DNA from: Desulfovibrio desulfuricans
Lineage (GTDB): Bacteria; Desulfobacterota; Desulfovibrionia; Desulfovibrionales; Desulfovibrionaceae
Length of the DNA: 64,000 nucleotides
Direction of reading: 5' to 3'
Assembly (NCBI RefSeq): GCF_024460775.1
Contig: NZ_JANFYZ010000011.1
Coordinates: 1 to 64,000 of the forward strand
Shown here: one piece after another, positions 50,937 to 61,050 of the stretch
Layout: each line of letters begins with the position of its first letter
How positions within the stretch are numbered: the stretch's first letter is position 1
Notes under the pieces: model-generated
What the model saw: only the letters and a program-made list of their open reading frames with translations
What the model was told of the DNA's origin: nothing
Database searches by the model: none
Program-made: the position numbers and the translations under genes

Positions 50937-52730
50937 ATGGAAAACATGATCGGGCAATGCCTGCTATACATCACACTGCTCGCCCTGCTGGCATGGCCGC
51001 TGGGCATTTACATGGGCAAGGTCATGGACGGCGAACCGTTCTGGCTGCAAAAGGTGCTGGCCCCATGCGAGCGCGGCCTGTACCGCGTCTTGGGCATCAA
51101 CCCGGCGGAACAGATGGGCTGGAAGCGTTATCTTGGCTGCGTGCTTGCTTTCAGTGTCGTGAGCATTGCGGCACTTATGCTGCTGCTCATGGCGCAGGGC
51201 AGCCTGCCCCTGAATCCGCAGGGCATCGCGGGTACAAGCTGGGATCTGGCTCTGAACACGGCGGTGAGCTTTGTCACCAATACCAACTGGCAGGCATACT
51301 CGGGCGAAAACGCCATGGGCTATCTGGCCCAGATGGCGGGGCTTACCGTGCAGAACTTTGTTTCCGCCGCTGTGGGCATTGCGGTGCTGTTCGCCTTAAT
51401 CCGGGGGCTGCGCGCACGAAAACCAGAAGCATCCGGCGGGACTGATGCTTCCGTCACGCCAGCCGTTTCAGGTCTTGGCAACTTCTGGGCAGACGCCACC
51501 CGCGCCACTCTGTATATTCTTGTGCCGCTCTCCCTGGTACTTTCCCTGCTGCTCATCTGGCAGGGCGTGCCGCAGAATTTTTCACCGTACAAAACCGTGG
51601 CCCTGCTTGAGCCGCTTACAACTGAAGACGGGGCCACCGTTACGGAACAGATGATCCCCTTGGGGCCGCAGGCTTCGCAGGTTGCGCCCAAGCAGCTTGG
51701 CACCAATGGCGGCGGCTACAACGGCGTCAATTCCGCCCACCCGCACGAAAACCCCACGCCCCTTGCAAATATGCTGGAAATGCTGGCCCTGCTGCTCATT
51801 CCCGCAGGGCTGTGCTTCACCTTTGGCAGGCAGATCAAGGACATGCGTCAGGGCGTAGCCATATTCATCACCATGACCCTGCTGCTGACCGCCGCCATCG
51901 GCTTCACTGCCTGGGCAGAGCAGAGCGCCACCCCGCAACTGGCCCAGACCGGGCAGACAGATCTTGCGGCCCGCAGCGGCCTGCTGGCTCAGGCCGGGGG
52001 CAATATGGAAGGCAAGGAAGCGCGCTTCGGCATAACCAATAGTGCCATCTGGGCAGCCGCCACAACCGCCGCTTCCAATGGTTCGGTCAACGCCATGCAC
52101 GACAGCCTCACGCCGTTGGGCGGGCTGGTTCCCATGGTGCTCATGCAGTTGGGCGAAGTTGTTTTTGGCGGTGTTGGCAGCGGCCTGTACGGCATGCTGG
52201 CCTTTGTGCTGCTGACCGTCTTTATGGCTGGGCTGATGGTGGGCCGCACCCCAGAATATCTGGGCAAGAAGGTGGAACCCTTTGAAATGAAGATGGCCGT
52301 TGTGGTCTGTCTGACCACGCCGGTAGCAATCCTGATCGGGGCAGGTCTGATGAGCCTTGTTCCGCAGGTTGTGGAAAGCCTGAACAACGCCCTGCCCCAC
52401 GGCTTCAGCGAGCTGCTCTATGCCGCCACCTCCGCCGGGGCAAACAACGGTTCCGCCTTTGCCGGGCTGAATGCCAACACGCCTTTTCTGAATGTGCTGC
52501 TAAGCGCGCTCATGCTTGCCGGGCGCTTTGTGCCCGTGGCAGCCATCCTTGCCGCCGCTGAGAGCATGGCGGGCAAAAAGACCGTGGCTGCAAGTTCCGG
52601 CACGCTCTCCACCAGCAACGGCATGTTTGTTTTTCTGCTCATATTTGTGGTGCTGCTGGTGGGCGCTCTGAGTTTCTTCCCCGCTCTGGCTCTTGGCCCC
52701 GTGGCCGAACATCTGCAAATGGCGCGTTAA
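50937..52730 (+). CDS. kdpA: Potassium-transporting ATPase subunit KdpA
   Basis: 597-residue membrane subunit that binds and moves K+. Four selectivity-filter-like repeats can be found, including TNTNWQAYSGE, GTNGGGYNGVNSAHP, MQLGEVVFGGVGSGLYGML and SAGANNGSAFAGL. The start at 50937 follows CAGGAGG by six bases. It begins a kdpABCDE operon; no kdpF is evident upstream. Confidence 0.97.
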   Translation: MENMIGQCLLYITLLALLAWPLGIYMGKVMDGEPFWLQKVLAPCERGLYRVLGINPAEQMGWKRYLGCVLAFSVVSIAALMLLLMAQGSLPLNPQGIAGTSWDLALNTAVSFVTNTNWQAYSGENAMGYLAQMAGLTVQNFVSAAVGIAVLFALIRGLRARKPEASGGTDASVTPAVSGLGNFWADATRATLYILVPLSLVLSLLLIWQGVPQNFSPYKTVALLEPLTTEDGATVTEQMIPLGPQASQVAPKQLGTNGGGYNGVNSAHPHENPTPLANMLEMLALLLIPAGLCFTFGRQIKDMRQGVAIFITMTLLLTAAIGFTAWAEQSATPQLAQTGQTDLAARSGLLAQAGGNMEGKEARFGITNSAIWAAATTAASNGSVNAMHDSLTPLGGLVPMVLMQLGEVVFGGVGSGLYGMLAFVLLTVFMAGLMVGRTPEYLGKKVEPFEMKMAVVVCLTTPVAILIGAGLMSLVPQVVESLNNALPHGFSELLYAATSAGANNGSAFAGLNANTPFLNVLLSALMLAGRFVPVAAILAAAESMAGKKTVAASSGTLSTSNGMFVFLLIFVVLLVGALSFFPALALGPVAEHLQMAR

Positions 52731-52760
52731 TTAGCGCGCTCAATAATAAAGGATACAGCC

Positions 52761-54839
52761 ATGTCAGCCAAAACTGCACATGCCCCGCGCAACACCCGGA
52801 TGCTCCGGCGGGCCCTTGGCGACTCGTTCATCAAGCTGGCCCCGCACATTCAGGTGCGCAATTTTGTCATGTTCACCGTATACCTTTCCGCCATCATGAC
52901 CACGGCCCTTGCTCTGGCAGGGGCGTGGGGATTGATGCCCGCCCTTGCAAACCAAAGTGCTTTTGCCTGGGCGATCGCCGCCATACTCTGGTTCACGGTG
53001 CTCTTTGCCAACTTTGCGGAAGCCATTGCCGAAGGCCGGGGCAAGGCGCAGGCCGACAGCCTGCGCAAATCGCGCAAGAGTGTTGACGCCCGCAAGCTGC
53101 CGGACCCTGCGCAGCACGATGCCTTTGTGATGACCTCCTCCACCGAGCTGAAACCCGGCGACCACGTGCTTGTGCTGGCAGGCGAGATGATCCCTGCCGA
53201 CGGCGATGTGGTAGAAGGGGCCGCTTCTGTGGATGAAAGCGCCATCACGGGCGAATCCGCCCCGGTCATCCGGGAGAGCGGCGGCGACCGCAGCGCCGTC
53301 ACCGGCGGCACCACTGTGCTTTCCGACTGGCTGGTGCTGCGCGTTACCAGCGAGGTTGGACGCAGCTTTCTGGACAAAATGATCGCCATGGTCGAAGGGG
53401 CCGCCCGCCAGAAAACCCCCAACGAAATAGCCCTGAATATCCTGCTGGTGGCGCTTACGGTCATTTTTCTGCTGGTCACGGGCACACTGTGGTGCTTTGC
53501 CCGCTTTGCGGCAGATCAGAACCATGCGGCAAACCCGGCGGACGTTACCTCGCTGGTGGCGCTCTTTGTCTGCCTGGCCCCAACCACCATCGGCGCGCTG
53601 CTTTCGTCCATAGGCATTGCAGGCATGAGCCGCCTCAATCAGGCCAATGTGCTTGCCATGAGTGGACGCGCCATTGAAGCTGCTGGCGATGTGGATGTGC
53701 TCCTGCTCGACAAGACAGGCACCATAACCCTTGGCAACCGGCTGGCCGTCAGCTTTATACCTGTGGACGGGCACGCCGGGCAGGAACTGGCGGAGGCCGC
53801 CCGCCTTGCCTCGCTTGCGGACGAAACCCCCGAGGGCCGCAGCATTGTGCAACTGGCAAACAGCCTGTTCCCGCAGGGCGACGCAACACTCCCTGAAACG
53901 AATACAGTCTTTGTTCCCTTTTCCGCGCATACCCGCATGAGCGGTGTTGACGCGTCGGGCTCCTCCATACGTAAAGGCGCGGCAGACGCCGTGCGGGCTT
54001 TTGCGGAGCAGCTTGGCGGACATTTGAGCACCCAGTGCGATGAAGTGGTGCAAAGCATTGCCCGCCAGGGCGGCACGCCCCTTGTGGTTGCCCGCGATGC
54101 CGCAGTGCTTGGCGTGATCCACCTCAAGGACGTCATCAAGGACGGCGTGCGCGAAAAATTTGGCGAACTGCGCCGCATGGGCATCAGGACAGTCATGATC
54201 ACGGGCGACAATCCGCTTACTGCCGCCGCCATTGCCGCCGAGGCCGGGGTGGACGACTTTCTGGCCGAGGCCACGCCGGAGACCAAGCTGAACCTTATCA
54301 GGGACTATCAGGCCAAGGGACATCTGGTAGCCATGACGGGCGACGGCACCAACGATGCCCCGGCTCTGGCGCAGGCGGATGTGGCGGTTGCCATGAACAC
54401 GGGCACGCAGGCCGCCAAGGAAGCGGGCAACATGGTTGATCTGGATTCTTCGCCCACCAAGCTGCTGGATATCGTGCGCATCGGCAAGCAGTTGCTCATG
54501 ACGCGCGGCAGCCTCACCACATTTTCCCTTGCCAATGATGCGGCAAAATACTTTGCCATCATCCCGGCCCTGTTCATGGGCCTGTACCCCGGCCTTGCCA
54601 CACTCAACATCATGGGCCTGCACAGCCCGCAGAGCGCCATACTGGCGGCCACCATATACAATGCCCTCATCATTGTGGCCCTCATTCCACTGGCTTTGCG
54701 CGGCGTGCCCTACCGGGAGGAAAGCTCCGAACTGCTATTGCGCCGCAACCTCTTTATCTACGGCCTTGGCGGGCTCGCGGCCCCCTTTGTCGCCATCAAA
54801 CTTATTGACCTCTGCCTGGTCGGCCTTGGGCTGGCCTGA
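52761..54839 (+). CDS. kdpB: Potassium-transporting ATPase ATP-binding subunit KdpB
   Basis: 692-residue P-type ATPase of the KdpFABC complex. The phosphorylated Asp is D317 in [26 protein letters not shown] is the actuator TGES region; the nucleotide domain and hinge [20 protein letters not shown] and the motif [22 protein letters not shown] are intact. Seven hydrophobic segments. Thirty bases after kdpA and 11 before kdpC. Confidence 0.98.
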   Translation: MSAKTAHAPRNTRMLRRALGDSFIKLAPHIQVRNFVMFTVYLSAIMTTALALAGAWGLMPALANQSAFAWAIAAILWFTVLFANFAEAIAEGRGKAQADSLRKSRKSVDARKLPDPAQHDAFVMTSSTELKPGDHVLVLAGEMIPADGDVVEGAASVDESAITGESAPVIRESGGDRSAVTGGTTVLSDWLVLRVTSEVGRSFLDKMIAMVEGAARQKTPNEIALNILLVALTVIFLLVTGTLWCFARFAADQNHAANPADVTSLVALFVCLAPTTIGALLSSIGIAGMSRLNQANVLAMSGRAIEAAGDVDVLLLDKTGTITLGNRLAVSFIPVDGHAGQELAEAARLASLADETPEGRSIVQLANSLFPQGDATLPETNTVFVPFSAHTRMSGVDASGSSIRKGAADAVRAFAEQLGGHLSTQCDEVVQSIARQGGTPLVVARDAAVLGVIHLKDVIKDGVREKFGELRRMGIRTVMITGDNPLTAAAIAAEAGVDDFLAEATPETKLNLIRDYQAKGHLVAMTGDGTNDAPALAQADVAVAMNTGTQAAKEAGNMVDLDSSPTKLLDIVRIGKQLLMTRGSLTTFSLANDAAKYFAIIPALFMGLYPGLATLNIMGLHSPQSAILAATIYNALIIVALIPLALRGVPYREESSELLLRRNLFIYGLGGLAAPFVAIKLIDLCLVGLGLA

Positions 54840-54850
54840 GGAGAAGCATC

Positions 54851-55486
54851 ATGTCCATCACAATATTGCTGCGCCGTTCTCTGGTTTTTCTGTGCATCAT
54901 GACGGCCCTCACCTGCGTCTATACCGGCGCGCTCACCCTGGCGGGCAAGGCGCTGTTTCCCTTTCAGGCCGAAGGCAGTATCATTACCGCCAAGGGCAGG
55001 CAGTACAGCACATTGCTAGGGCAGCCCTTCACAGCCGCCAACCACCTGTGGGGGCGCCCCGTGAGTGCAGACACCGCCACCTATACCGACAACGGCAGGC
55101 CACTGCTCTACGCCGGGCCAAGCAACAAAAGCCCTGCCACAGCCGCATACGCTACAACGTTGCGGGAGCGCGCGGCACGCATCCGGCTGGCGCATCCGGA
55201 AAAATCCGGCCAGCCCATTCCAGTGGATCTGCTGACGGAATCAGGCAGCGGGCTTGATCCGCATATTTCGACAGCCGCCGCAGAATTTCAGGTGGAGCGG
55301 CTGGCCCGCGCCACAGGTTTTACGGCTGCGGAAGTGCGCCGCACCATCGCCATGTATACGCAAGGGCGCACCCTGGGGCTGCTGGGCGAGGCGCGGGTCA
55401 ACGTGCTTGAAGTCAATCTGGCGCTGGAAGGCCTGCTGCCCAACGGGCACGGGGTTTCAGGGGCCTCGGACGCGGCTCCCCGCTGA
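54851..55486 (+). CDS. kdpC: Potassium-transporting ATPase subunit KdpC
   Basis: 211-residue single-span subunit (helix at residues about 12-34) with a periplasmic domain holding PFTAANHLWGRP, the characteristic SGSGLDPHIS, and ARATGFTAAEVRR. It stabilises KdpB-KdpA coupling. Length is typical. Confidence 0.96.
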   Translation: MSITILLRRSLVFLCIMTALTCVYTGALTLAGKALFPFQAEGSIITAKGRQYSTLLGQPFTAANHLWGRPVSADTATYTDNGRPLLYAGPSNKSPATAAYATTLRERAARIRLAHPEKSGQPIPVDLLTESGSGLDPHISTAAAEFQVERLARATGFTAAEVRRTIAMYTQGRTLGLLGEARVNVLEVNLALEGLLPNGHGVSGASDAAPR

Positions 55487-55518
55487 ATGCCGCGCGGCAT
55501 ACGAACCTGAGAACAACC

Positions 55519-58338
55519 ATGACAGACAGCTACAAACGCCCATCCCCCGATGCCCTGCTTGCCCAGTTGCAACAGGCGGCTCCGGGCGGCAAGCCCCTTG
55601 CTGGCGAGGCGGGTGCGCCGTCACGCCCATCGCCCAGAGGCTTGCTCAAAATATTTTTTGGCTATGCGGCTGGCGTGGGCAAGACATATTCCATGCTGCG
55701 AGCGGCCCACGCCGCTCAGGAGCAGGGGCACAGCATTGTTGTGGGCTATGTGGAGCCACACCCAAGGCCGGAAACAGCGGCCCTGCTGCCAGGTCTTGAG
55801 GCCGTGCCGCCCCTGCGGATCGAGCACAGGGGCATCACGCTCAACGAACTTGATGTGGATGCCGTGCTGGCCCGCAAGCCGGAAATCGCCCTTGTGGACG
55901 AGCTTGCCCACTCCAACACGCAGGGCTGCCGCAACCTCAAGCGCTTTCAGGATGTGGAGGAGCTGCTTCAGGCGGGCATATCCGTATGGACCACGGTTAA
56001 CGTGCAGCATCTGGAAAGCCTCAACGATGTGGTTGCCGCCATGACCGGAGTAGTGGTGCGCGAGCGCATACCCGACAGCGTGTTTGACGGGGCCGATCAG
56101 GTGGAACTGGTTGATCTGGAGCCAGACGAGCTTGTATCCCGCCTGCGCGAAGGCAAGATATACGCCGAGGCTCAGGCGCAGCGGGCGCTGGGGCACTTTT
56201 TTCTGCCCGCGAATCTCATCGCTTTGCGGGAGATTGCCCTGCGCCGCATGGCCGACCGCGTCAACCGGCGGGCATCCGCCACTGCCGGAGGGCAGGAAAC
56301 AGGGCGGCAGATCAAGGAGCACATTCTCATCTGCCTTTCAGGCGCGCCCAGCAATGCAAGGGTTATCCGCACCGCCGCGCGCATGGTGGAGGCCTTTCGG
56401 GCTGATTTCACCGCCCTTTTTGTGCAAAACACCGCGCCGCGCCGCAGTGACGCCAAAAGCCGCGACACCCTGCGCGACAACCTGAAGCTGGCGGAAGATC
56501 TGGGTGCGGTTATCGTGACCCTGCACGGCGAGGATGTTCCCGCCCAGATAGCGGAATACGCGCGCATGAGCGGGGTGAGCAAGATTGTGGTGGGCCGCTC
56601 CCCGGCTGGCGGATGGCTGTTCCGCAAGAGCAAAACGCTGGTGGAACGCCTTGCCGAACTTGCGCCGGAAATGGAAACCTACATCATCCCCGATGCCGTG
56701 CCCGTGGGCAGAGCGCCCGGACATACCGGGCCGTTGTTTGCGGCGCTCAGAGCCTTGCGGGGCACAGCCCCCCGCTCCTGGCGGCAATGGTGCGCCACAA
56801 CTGCGATCATGGCCGTATGCAGCGTCGCAGGTTTGCTCATGTTCTCGCTGGGCATGCCCAATGGCGTCATTGCGGGTCTGTACATGCTGGGAGTGTTGGG
56901 CGTTTCCATCCTCACCACCGGGCCATGGTACGGCGTGGCGGCCTCTGTAGCCGGGGTGGGCCTTTTCGATTTTCTGTTTGTTGAGCCTCGTTTCAGCTTT
57001 ACCGTTTACGATACAGAGTATGTGGGGCTTTTTTGCGCGATGCTGCTGGTTTCCGCCGCCACCAGCGCCATCACGGGGCGGGCTCGCATGCAGGCGCGGC
57101 AAAGCGCGGTGCGGGCGCTGCATACGGAGCTGCTGCTGGGCAACAGCCGCCGCCTGCAAAAAGCCAAGGACGAACCAGCCATTCTGCTGGAAACTGCCCG
57201 CCAGCTCGGCACCCTGCTGGGGTGTGAAACAACGCTCTATTCCGTGCGACAAGGCCTGCTTGAAACCCGACCCGTTTTTCCCTACCGGGCTGACAAAATG
57301 CAGGGGTCGGGCAGCCCACGAGCTGCCTCCCGGCACAGCAAAAGCACGCCAAAGGACGAACTGGGCGTTGCGCAATGGGTTGCCAAGAATAACCGCCCTG
57401 CTGGCGCGGGAACAGATTCCCTGCCCGGATCGCGGCACAGCTTTATCCCCATCAGCAGTCAGTCTGCCGTGCTCGCCGTGGCCGAACTGCACGTTCTGCC
57501 GGGTCGCACGACTCCGCTTGCCGATGCCAACAGCAAAAACCTTGTTCTGGCCCTGGCAGGGGAATGCGCGCTGGCTCTGGAGAAGGAACGGCTCACGCAG
57601 GCCAACGCCAGCATTGCCGTACGTGCACAGCAGGAAAAACTGCGCGCCGATGTGCTGCGCTCCATCTCGCACGATCTGCGCACGCCGCTCACCGGCATCT
57701 GCGGCAATGCCGCCATCCTCGCCGGGCAGGGCGGCTCCGGCTCGCCGGAACGCAATGTGGCCCTTGCTTCCGCCATTGAGGAAGAAGCCCGCTACCTTGT
57801 GGGCATGGTGGAAAACCTGCTGGCCCTCACCCGTCTTGAGCAGCAGGATTTTACCCTTCGCCTTGAACCGGAACTGCTTGAAGATGTTATTGCCGAAGCC
57901 GTGCAGATCACCAGCCGCCGTGCAGCGCACCACGATCTGCGCGCGGAAATGCCCGAAAGCCTGCTCATGGCCCGCATGGACGCACGGCTCATGGTGCAGG
58001 TGCTGGTCAACCTGCTGGACAACGCCGTCAAACATACGCCAGAGGGAACAGCCATTCGCATACGCGCGAGGGCTGACGGCCCGTGGGTCAGGCTGGAAGT
58101 TGCCGACAATGGCCCTGGAATTTCAAAAGCGGAACAGAGCCGCATTTTTGACATGTTCCACTCCGCAGCCATAAAAAATGGCGATGGCCGCAGAGGCATG
58201 GGGCTTGGGCTGGCCTTGTGCCGCAGCATTGTGCAGGCCCACGGCGGAAGCATAGAGGTATTTGACAACACGCCGCATGGCGCGGTTTTTTCCATGACCT
58301 TGCCGCGCGAGACGGAAGAGTTCACCCTCCCGGCCTGA
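55519..58338 (+). CDS. kdpD: Osmosensitive K+ channel histidine kinase KdpD
   Basis: 939-residue sensor kinase. Residues 40-250 are the KdpD N-terminal domain with Walker A GYAAGVGKTYSML; then a Usp-like domain (residues about 270-395), four membrane helices (residues about 420-520), a GAF-like region, and the kinase: H718 in SISHDLRTPLTGI, N-box VLVNLLDNAVKHT, G1 VADNGPGIS and G2 GRRGMGLGLALC. It senses K+ and turgor and phosphorylates KdpE. A Lys/Pro-rich insertion is seen around residues 595-640. Confidence 0.97.
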   Translation: MTDSYKRPSPDALLAQLQQAAPGGKPLAGEAGAPSRPSPRGLLKIFFGYAAGVGKTYSMLRAAHAAQEQGHSIVVGYVEPHPRPETAALLPGLEAVPPLRIEHRGITLNELDVDAVLARKPEIALVDELAHSNTQGCRNLKRFQDVEELLQAGISVWTTVNVQHLESLNDVVAAMTGVVVRERIPDSVFDGADQVELVDLEPDELVSRLREGKIYAEAQAQRALGHFFLPANLIALREIALRRMADRVNRRASATAGGQETGRQIKEHILICLSGAPSNARVIRTAARMVEAFRADFTALFVQNTAPRRSDAKSRDTLRDNLKLAEDLGAVIVTLHGEDVPAQIAEYARMSGVSKIVVGRSPAGGWLFRKSKTLVERLAELAPEMETYIIPDAVPVGRAPGHTGPLFAALRALRGTAPRSWRQWCATTAIMAVCSVAGLLMFSLGMPNGVIAGLYMLGVLGVSILTTGPWYGVAASVAGVGLFDFLFVEPRFSFTVYDTEYVGLFCAMLLVSAATSAITGRARMQARQSAVRALHTELLLGNSRRLQKAKDEPAILLETARQLGTLLGCETTLYSVRQGLLETRPVFPYRADKMQGSGSPRAASRHSKSTPKDELGVAQWVAKNNRPAGAGTDSLPGSRHSFIPISSQSAVLAVAELHVLPGRTTPLADANSKNLVLALAGECALALEKERLTQANASIAVRAQQEKLRADVLRSISHDLRTPLTGICGNAAILAGQGGSGSPERNVALASAIEEEARYLVGMVENLLALTRLEQQDFTLRLEPELLEDVIAEAVQITSRRAAHHDLRAEMPESLLMARMDARLMVQVLVNLLDNAVKHTPEGTAIRIRARADGPWVRLEVADNGPGISKAEQSRIFDMFHSAAIKNGDGRRGMGLGLALCRSIVQAHGGSIEVFDNTPHGAVFSMTLPRETEEFTLPA

Positions 58339-58352
58339 CAGAAGGAGTATCC

Positions 58353-59105
58353 ATGCCGCTAAATTCGCCAGCAGCGCCCCCCGCTGAGCAGAACGCCAAC
58401 GGCGTCCCCGAGCGTATTCTTGTGGTGGAAGACGACAAGGTCATCCGCGCGCTTGTGACCACCACGCTTGAGAGCCACGGCATATCCTTTCTGACCGCCG
58501 CCACCGGGCGCGAGGCCCTTGCCGAGGCTTCGCGGGCAAATCCCGACGTCATACTGCTTGATCTGGGCCTGCCGGATATGGACGGAGTGGAGATCATCCG
58601 GGCGGTGCGCCAGTGGTCCATGCTGCCCATCATTGTGCTGAGCGCCCGAACCGAAGATGACGACAAGGTGGCCGCGCTGGATGCAGGCGCGGACGACTAC
58701 CTTACCAAACCTTTCAGCGTTGATGAATTGCTGGCCCGGCTGCGTGCCGCCCTGCGGCGCGTTCGTTATGAACGCGGGCACATGGGCCGCAACGAAAGCA
58801 GCTTTGAAAATGGCGATCTGCGTATTGATTTTGCCGCAGGCTGCGTGAGCGTTGCCGGGCAACAGGTGCATCTTGCGCCCATGGAATACAAGTTGCTGTG
58901 CCTGCTGGCAAACAATGTGGGCAAGGTGCTTACGCACAAAACAATCCTGCAGGCCGTTTGGGGCAGTGCCCTGCCGCAGTCGCTTCCTTCATTGCGCGTG
59001 TTCATGGCAACACTGCGCAAAAAACTGGAGGCCGCCTCGCCGCAATGTGATTGCATCCGCACCCATGTGGGCATCGGCTACCGCATGAGCCGATATGAAG
59101 GCTGA
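58353..59105 (+). CDS. kdpE: Response regulator KdpE
   Basis: 250-residue OmpR-type regulator. Receiver with acidic EDDK at the start, phospho-acceptor D70 in LLDLGLPDMDG, switch region VLSARTEDDDK and KPFSVDELLARLR, then a winged helix with the VWGSALPQSLPSLRVFMATLRKKLE recognition region. The N-terminus has about 20 extra residues before the receiver. It activates kdpABC with KdpD, 14 bases after it. Confidence 0.96.
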   Translation: MPLNSPAAPPAEQNANGVPERILVVEDDKVIRALVTTTLESHGISFLTAATGREALAEASRANPDVILLDLGLPDMDGVEIIRAVRQWSMLPIIVLSARTEDDDKVAALDAGADDYLTKPFSVDELLARLRAALRRVRYERGHMGRNESSFENGDLRIDFAAGCVSVAGQQVHLAPMEYKLLCLLANNVGKVLTHKTILQAVWGSALPQSLPSLRVFMATLRKKLEAASPQCDCIRTHVGIGYRMSRYEG

Positions 59106-59205
59106 CTCGGGGGCTGCTGTTCCTTTGGCATTGCCCATGCCGTCCTTTTCCCTGTGCAACAGCCGGGCATACAGCTCTGTCTGTTAACACTGCTTTAAGA
59201 CAAAA

Positions 59206-59231
59206 GAAGGCCGCGATTTCTCGCGGCCTTC
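59206..59231. terminator. Terminator between kdpE and the RRM gene
   Basis: GAAGGCCGCG, 6-nt loop, CGCGGCCTTC, with TTTTG after the stem on the minus strand and A-rich DNA before it on the plus strand. Serves both converging units. Confidence 0.85.
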
Positions 59232-59254
59232 CATATCAAGCGAATTTGGTCGAC

Positions 59255-59521
59255 TTACCAGCGACGGGGGGCGGGCTTTTTGGGCTCAGCCTTGTTGATG
59301 CGAAGGGCGCGGCCGTCAAATTCCTTGCCGTCAAGAGCGGCAATGGCGTTGATGGCATCGGCGTCTTCCATTTCCACAAAGCCAAAGCCACGGGCGCGGC
59401 CGGTTTCGCGGTCGGAAACGAGCTTCACGGAAAGAACTTCGCCGTAGGGGCTGAACAGGGATTCAACGCCTTCCTGAGTGGCGGACCAGGGCAGATTGCC
59501 GACGTAGATAGAAGTAGCCAT
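59255..59521 (-). CDS. RNA-binding protein with one RRM domain
   Basis: 88-residue protein that is almost entirely one RNA recognition motif: RNP2 IYVGNLPW at residues 4-11, and RNP1 RGFGFVEM at about 45-52, both intact, and a short basic tail KKPAPRRW. Such small single-RRM proteins are common in deltaproteobacteria and cyanobacteria and bind single-stranded RNA. The start at 59521 has GGAG; a longer in-frame extension is not coding-like. The upstream region 59522-60347 holds its promoter. Confidence 0.95.
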   Translation of the reverse strand: MATSIYVGNLPWSATQEGVESLFSPYGEVLSVKLVSDRETGRARGFGFVEMEDADAINAIAALDGKEFDGRALRINKAEPKKPAPRRW

Positions 59522-60088
59522 AAGGACTCCAGAGATTACGGGAGGTAGACTTTCCGCTTGGAGCCTTACCCATGTAAAGCCTCTGCAAAAAAATTTACTA
59601 TACCCAATCAGTGATTGCCCGAACATAGTTTGGGGCATTTTCAATGTCAATAGATATTATTTTTTTCAAGCAAAAAACTGGGCCTGCCCGCTGGCGGCAC
59701 CGCATTTCCCTACCTGCTCACAGTGTTTTTTGCCAAACTTCAGCTTTCTCAATTTTGTTTGGCACGAAATGCGGGTATACTATATTTTTTGGATAAGGAA
59801 TACCCGCTAAAATTCGGTACCGCTATGCCCATACAGCAATCCGATTTTTTCAACGAAGCTTGGCAGGGAGTTTTTGCAGTGTATTGCCTGCCCGCCAACC
59901 GACATGCTTCTGCAACAGCAGACTGCCGATAATCCTTAACGCAAAGCTAACGCCCCCCCCGATATGTTTCAACATACATAATGGTAGCGGAAAGGCCGCA
60001 ACTACGCCGCAACCATTGTCTCCGCAGCCACAGCTGCGTATACGCCGATGCTGCCACATGGGCGTATCCCCTTCCCTCCTCCTGCGCG

Positions 60089-60162
60089 AAGCGCCCTGAT
60101 AAACCAGGGCGCTTCCTGCGCATGGCAGTACAAAAGCCCCCAAATAGGCTTTTGTACTGCCA
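60089..60162. other. Two adjacent perfect stem-loops
   Basis: AAGCGCCCTG, 6-nt loop, CAGGGCGCTT (60089-60114), then a 16-bp perfect stem (60123-60138 with 60147-60162, loop CCCAAATA). They have no T-runs of terminator quality. They may be part of a small RNA or a processed leader. Confidence 0.6.
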
Positions 60163-60187
60163 ACCTCAACCTTGCTCCACAAAAAAA

Positions 60188-60211
60188 GCCGACACTCGGG
60201 AGAGAGTCGGC
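60188..60211 (-). terminator. Terminator of the 60.35-60.63 kb gene
   Basis: GCCGAC...GTCGGC stem, on the minus strand followed by T7, 137 bases past the gene's stop codon. Confidence 0.7.
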
Positions 60212-60347
60212 CTTTGCCAGATGGCATAGCTGGTTAAATACACTGCGAGCTGCGGTGTGAAATGTGCACGCCCTGGCATGCGCCTTCCCCAGTCTAACTC
60301 GGGGTGTATTTGTAAAAGCTGTAACTGCCCGCTCTGCCGTGGCTTTT

Positions 60348-60629
60348 CTAATTGATCCAGGAACTCAGGGCGTCAACAATCTTGCGGGCCTGATCCGCGC
60401 TGGAAATGTTGAATTTGGACTGCTGGCGGTATTCGCCCCCCGCCTTTTTGTAGCGGCGGATAACGTACATGTCCGGGCCAAAACAGTCTTTTTCCGGCTG
60501 CCACTGCTGGTAGCGAAAAAGAATGGTAGTCCACGCGCCCTTGCTCAGCACAACCTTGTCCAGTTCGTTAACGATCACTTGACCGTTTTCCTCAAACTGC
60601 ACTGTGAGATCATCAATTGTTTCGTTCAA
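60348..60629 (-). CDS. Small conserved hypothetical protein, PC4-like C-terminus
   Basis: 93 residues, soluble. The second half (IRRYKKAGGEYRQQSKFNIS, then ADQARKIVDALSSW) has the look of the PC4/YdbC-type single-stranded-DNA-binding fold, but the match is weak. From memory similar short proteins occur in Desulfovibrio. The start at 60629 is not backed by a strong ribosome site. Function unknown. Followed by a terminator. Confidence 0.65.
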   Translation of the reverse strand: MNETIDDLTVQFEENGQVIVNELDKVVLSKGAWTTILFRYQQWQPEKDCFGPDMYVIRRYKKAGGEYRQQSKFNISSADQARKIVDALSSWIN

Positions 60630-60746
60630 AAAAAGCCCCCAAAGTAGGCATAATTAACGTAGTAACGGCAAGCAAAGGCCAAACGTTACCTTCCGGGCCT
60701 TGCGGCCATCCGGCACCGACGGGCAACAGCGCTTTTGACAGAAAAC

Positions 60747-60977
60747 TTACCCGGCGTGTTCGACCAGTATCCCTTTGACGTTTTCCGGCAGTTCCGGCTT
60801 CTTCAACACCATCTCGGCGGGGCCGGGGCCATAATTTTTGGCCATCTCGCCAGCAGAAGCGGAAAGAGCCATCAGTTCTTCCGCCGTGGTCAGAGAACTG
60901 CCGCTTACATACTTTCTCCCAACGATATCCAGCACGAGGTCATTGGGATTGACGGGTTTGACAACACTATTGTCCAT
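60747..60977 (-). CDS. Hypothetical protein, 76 residues
   Basis: A small soluble protein, not recognised. The start at 60977 is clear from GGGAGG six bases upstream. The central part TTAEELMALSASAGEMAKNYGP is helical, and the C-terminus is Pro-rich. No partner gene suggests a role. Confidence 0.65.
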   Translation of the reverse strand: MDNSVVKPVNPNDLVLDIVGRKYVSGSSLTTAEELMALSASAGEMAKNYGPGPAEMVLKKPELPENVKGILVEHAG

Positions 60978-61050
60978 ATGCGCCTCCCTCACGTTAGGGC
61001 ATCAGAATAGCTTTTTCCTCCGCCCTCTGCAAGCGTTGCCGCCTGTATGC

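Larger units (their letters stand above)
59522..60347. other. Gene-poor region, 826 bp, with hairpins
   Basis: No confident gene. A possible 68-residue minus-strand frame (59850-60056, opening MWQHRRIRSCGCGDNGCG, with AGGAGG about 13 bases before it) is the only candidate and is not supported. The right part contains three strong inverted repeats at 60089-60211, one of them a likely terminator. The left part is AT-rich with T-tracts at 59640-59800. Confidence 0.6.

Noticed and set aside
52764..54623. 619-residue minus-strand frame across kdpB
   Set aside because: Antisense shadow of a P-type ATPase gene; composition is unlike a real protein.
59850..60056. 68-residue minus-strand frame with AGGAGG upstream
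   Set aside because: Spacing to the ATG is long, no similarity is recognised, and the frame is in a hairpin-rich gap; not listed as a gene.
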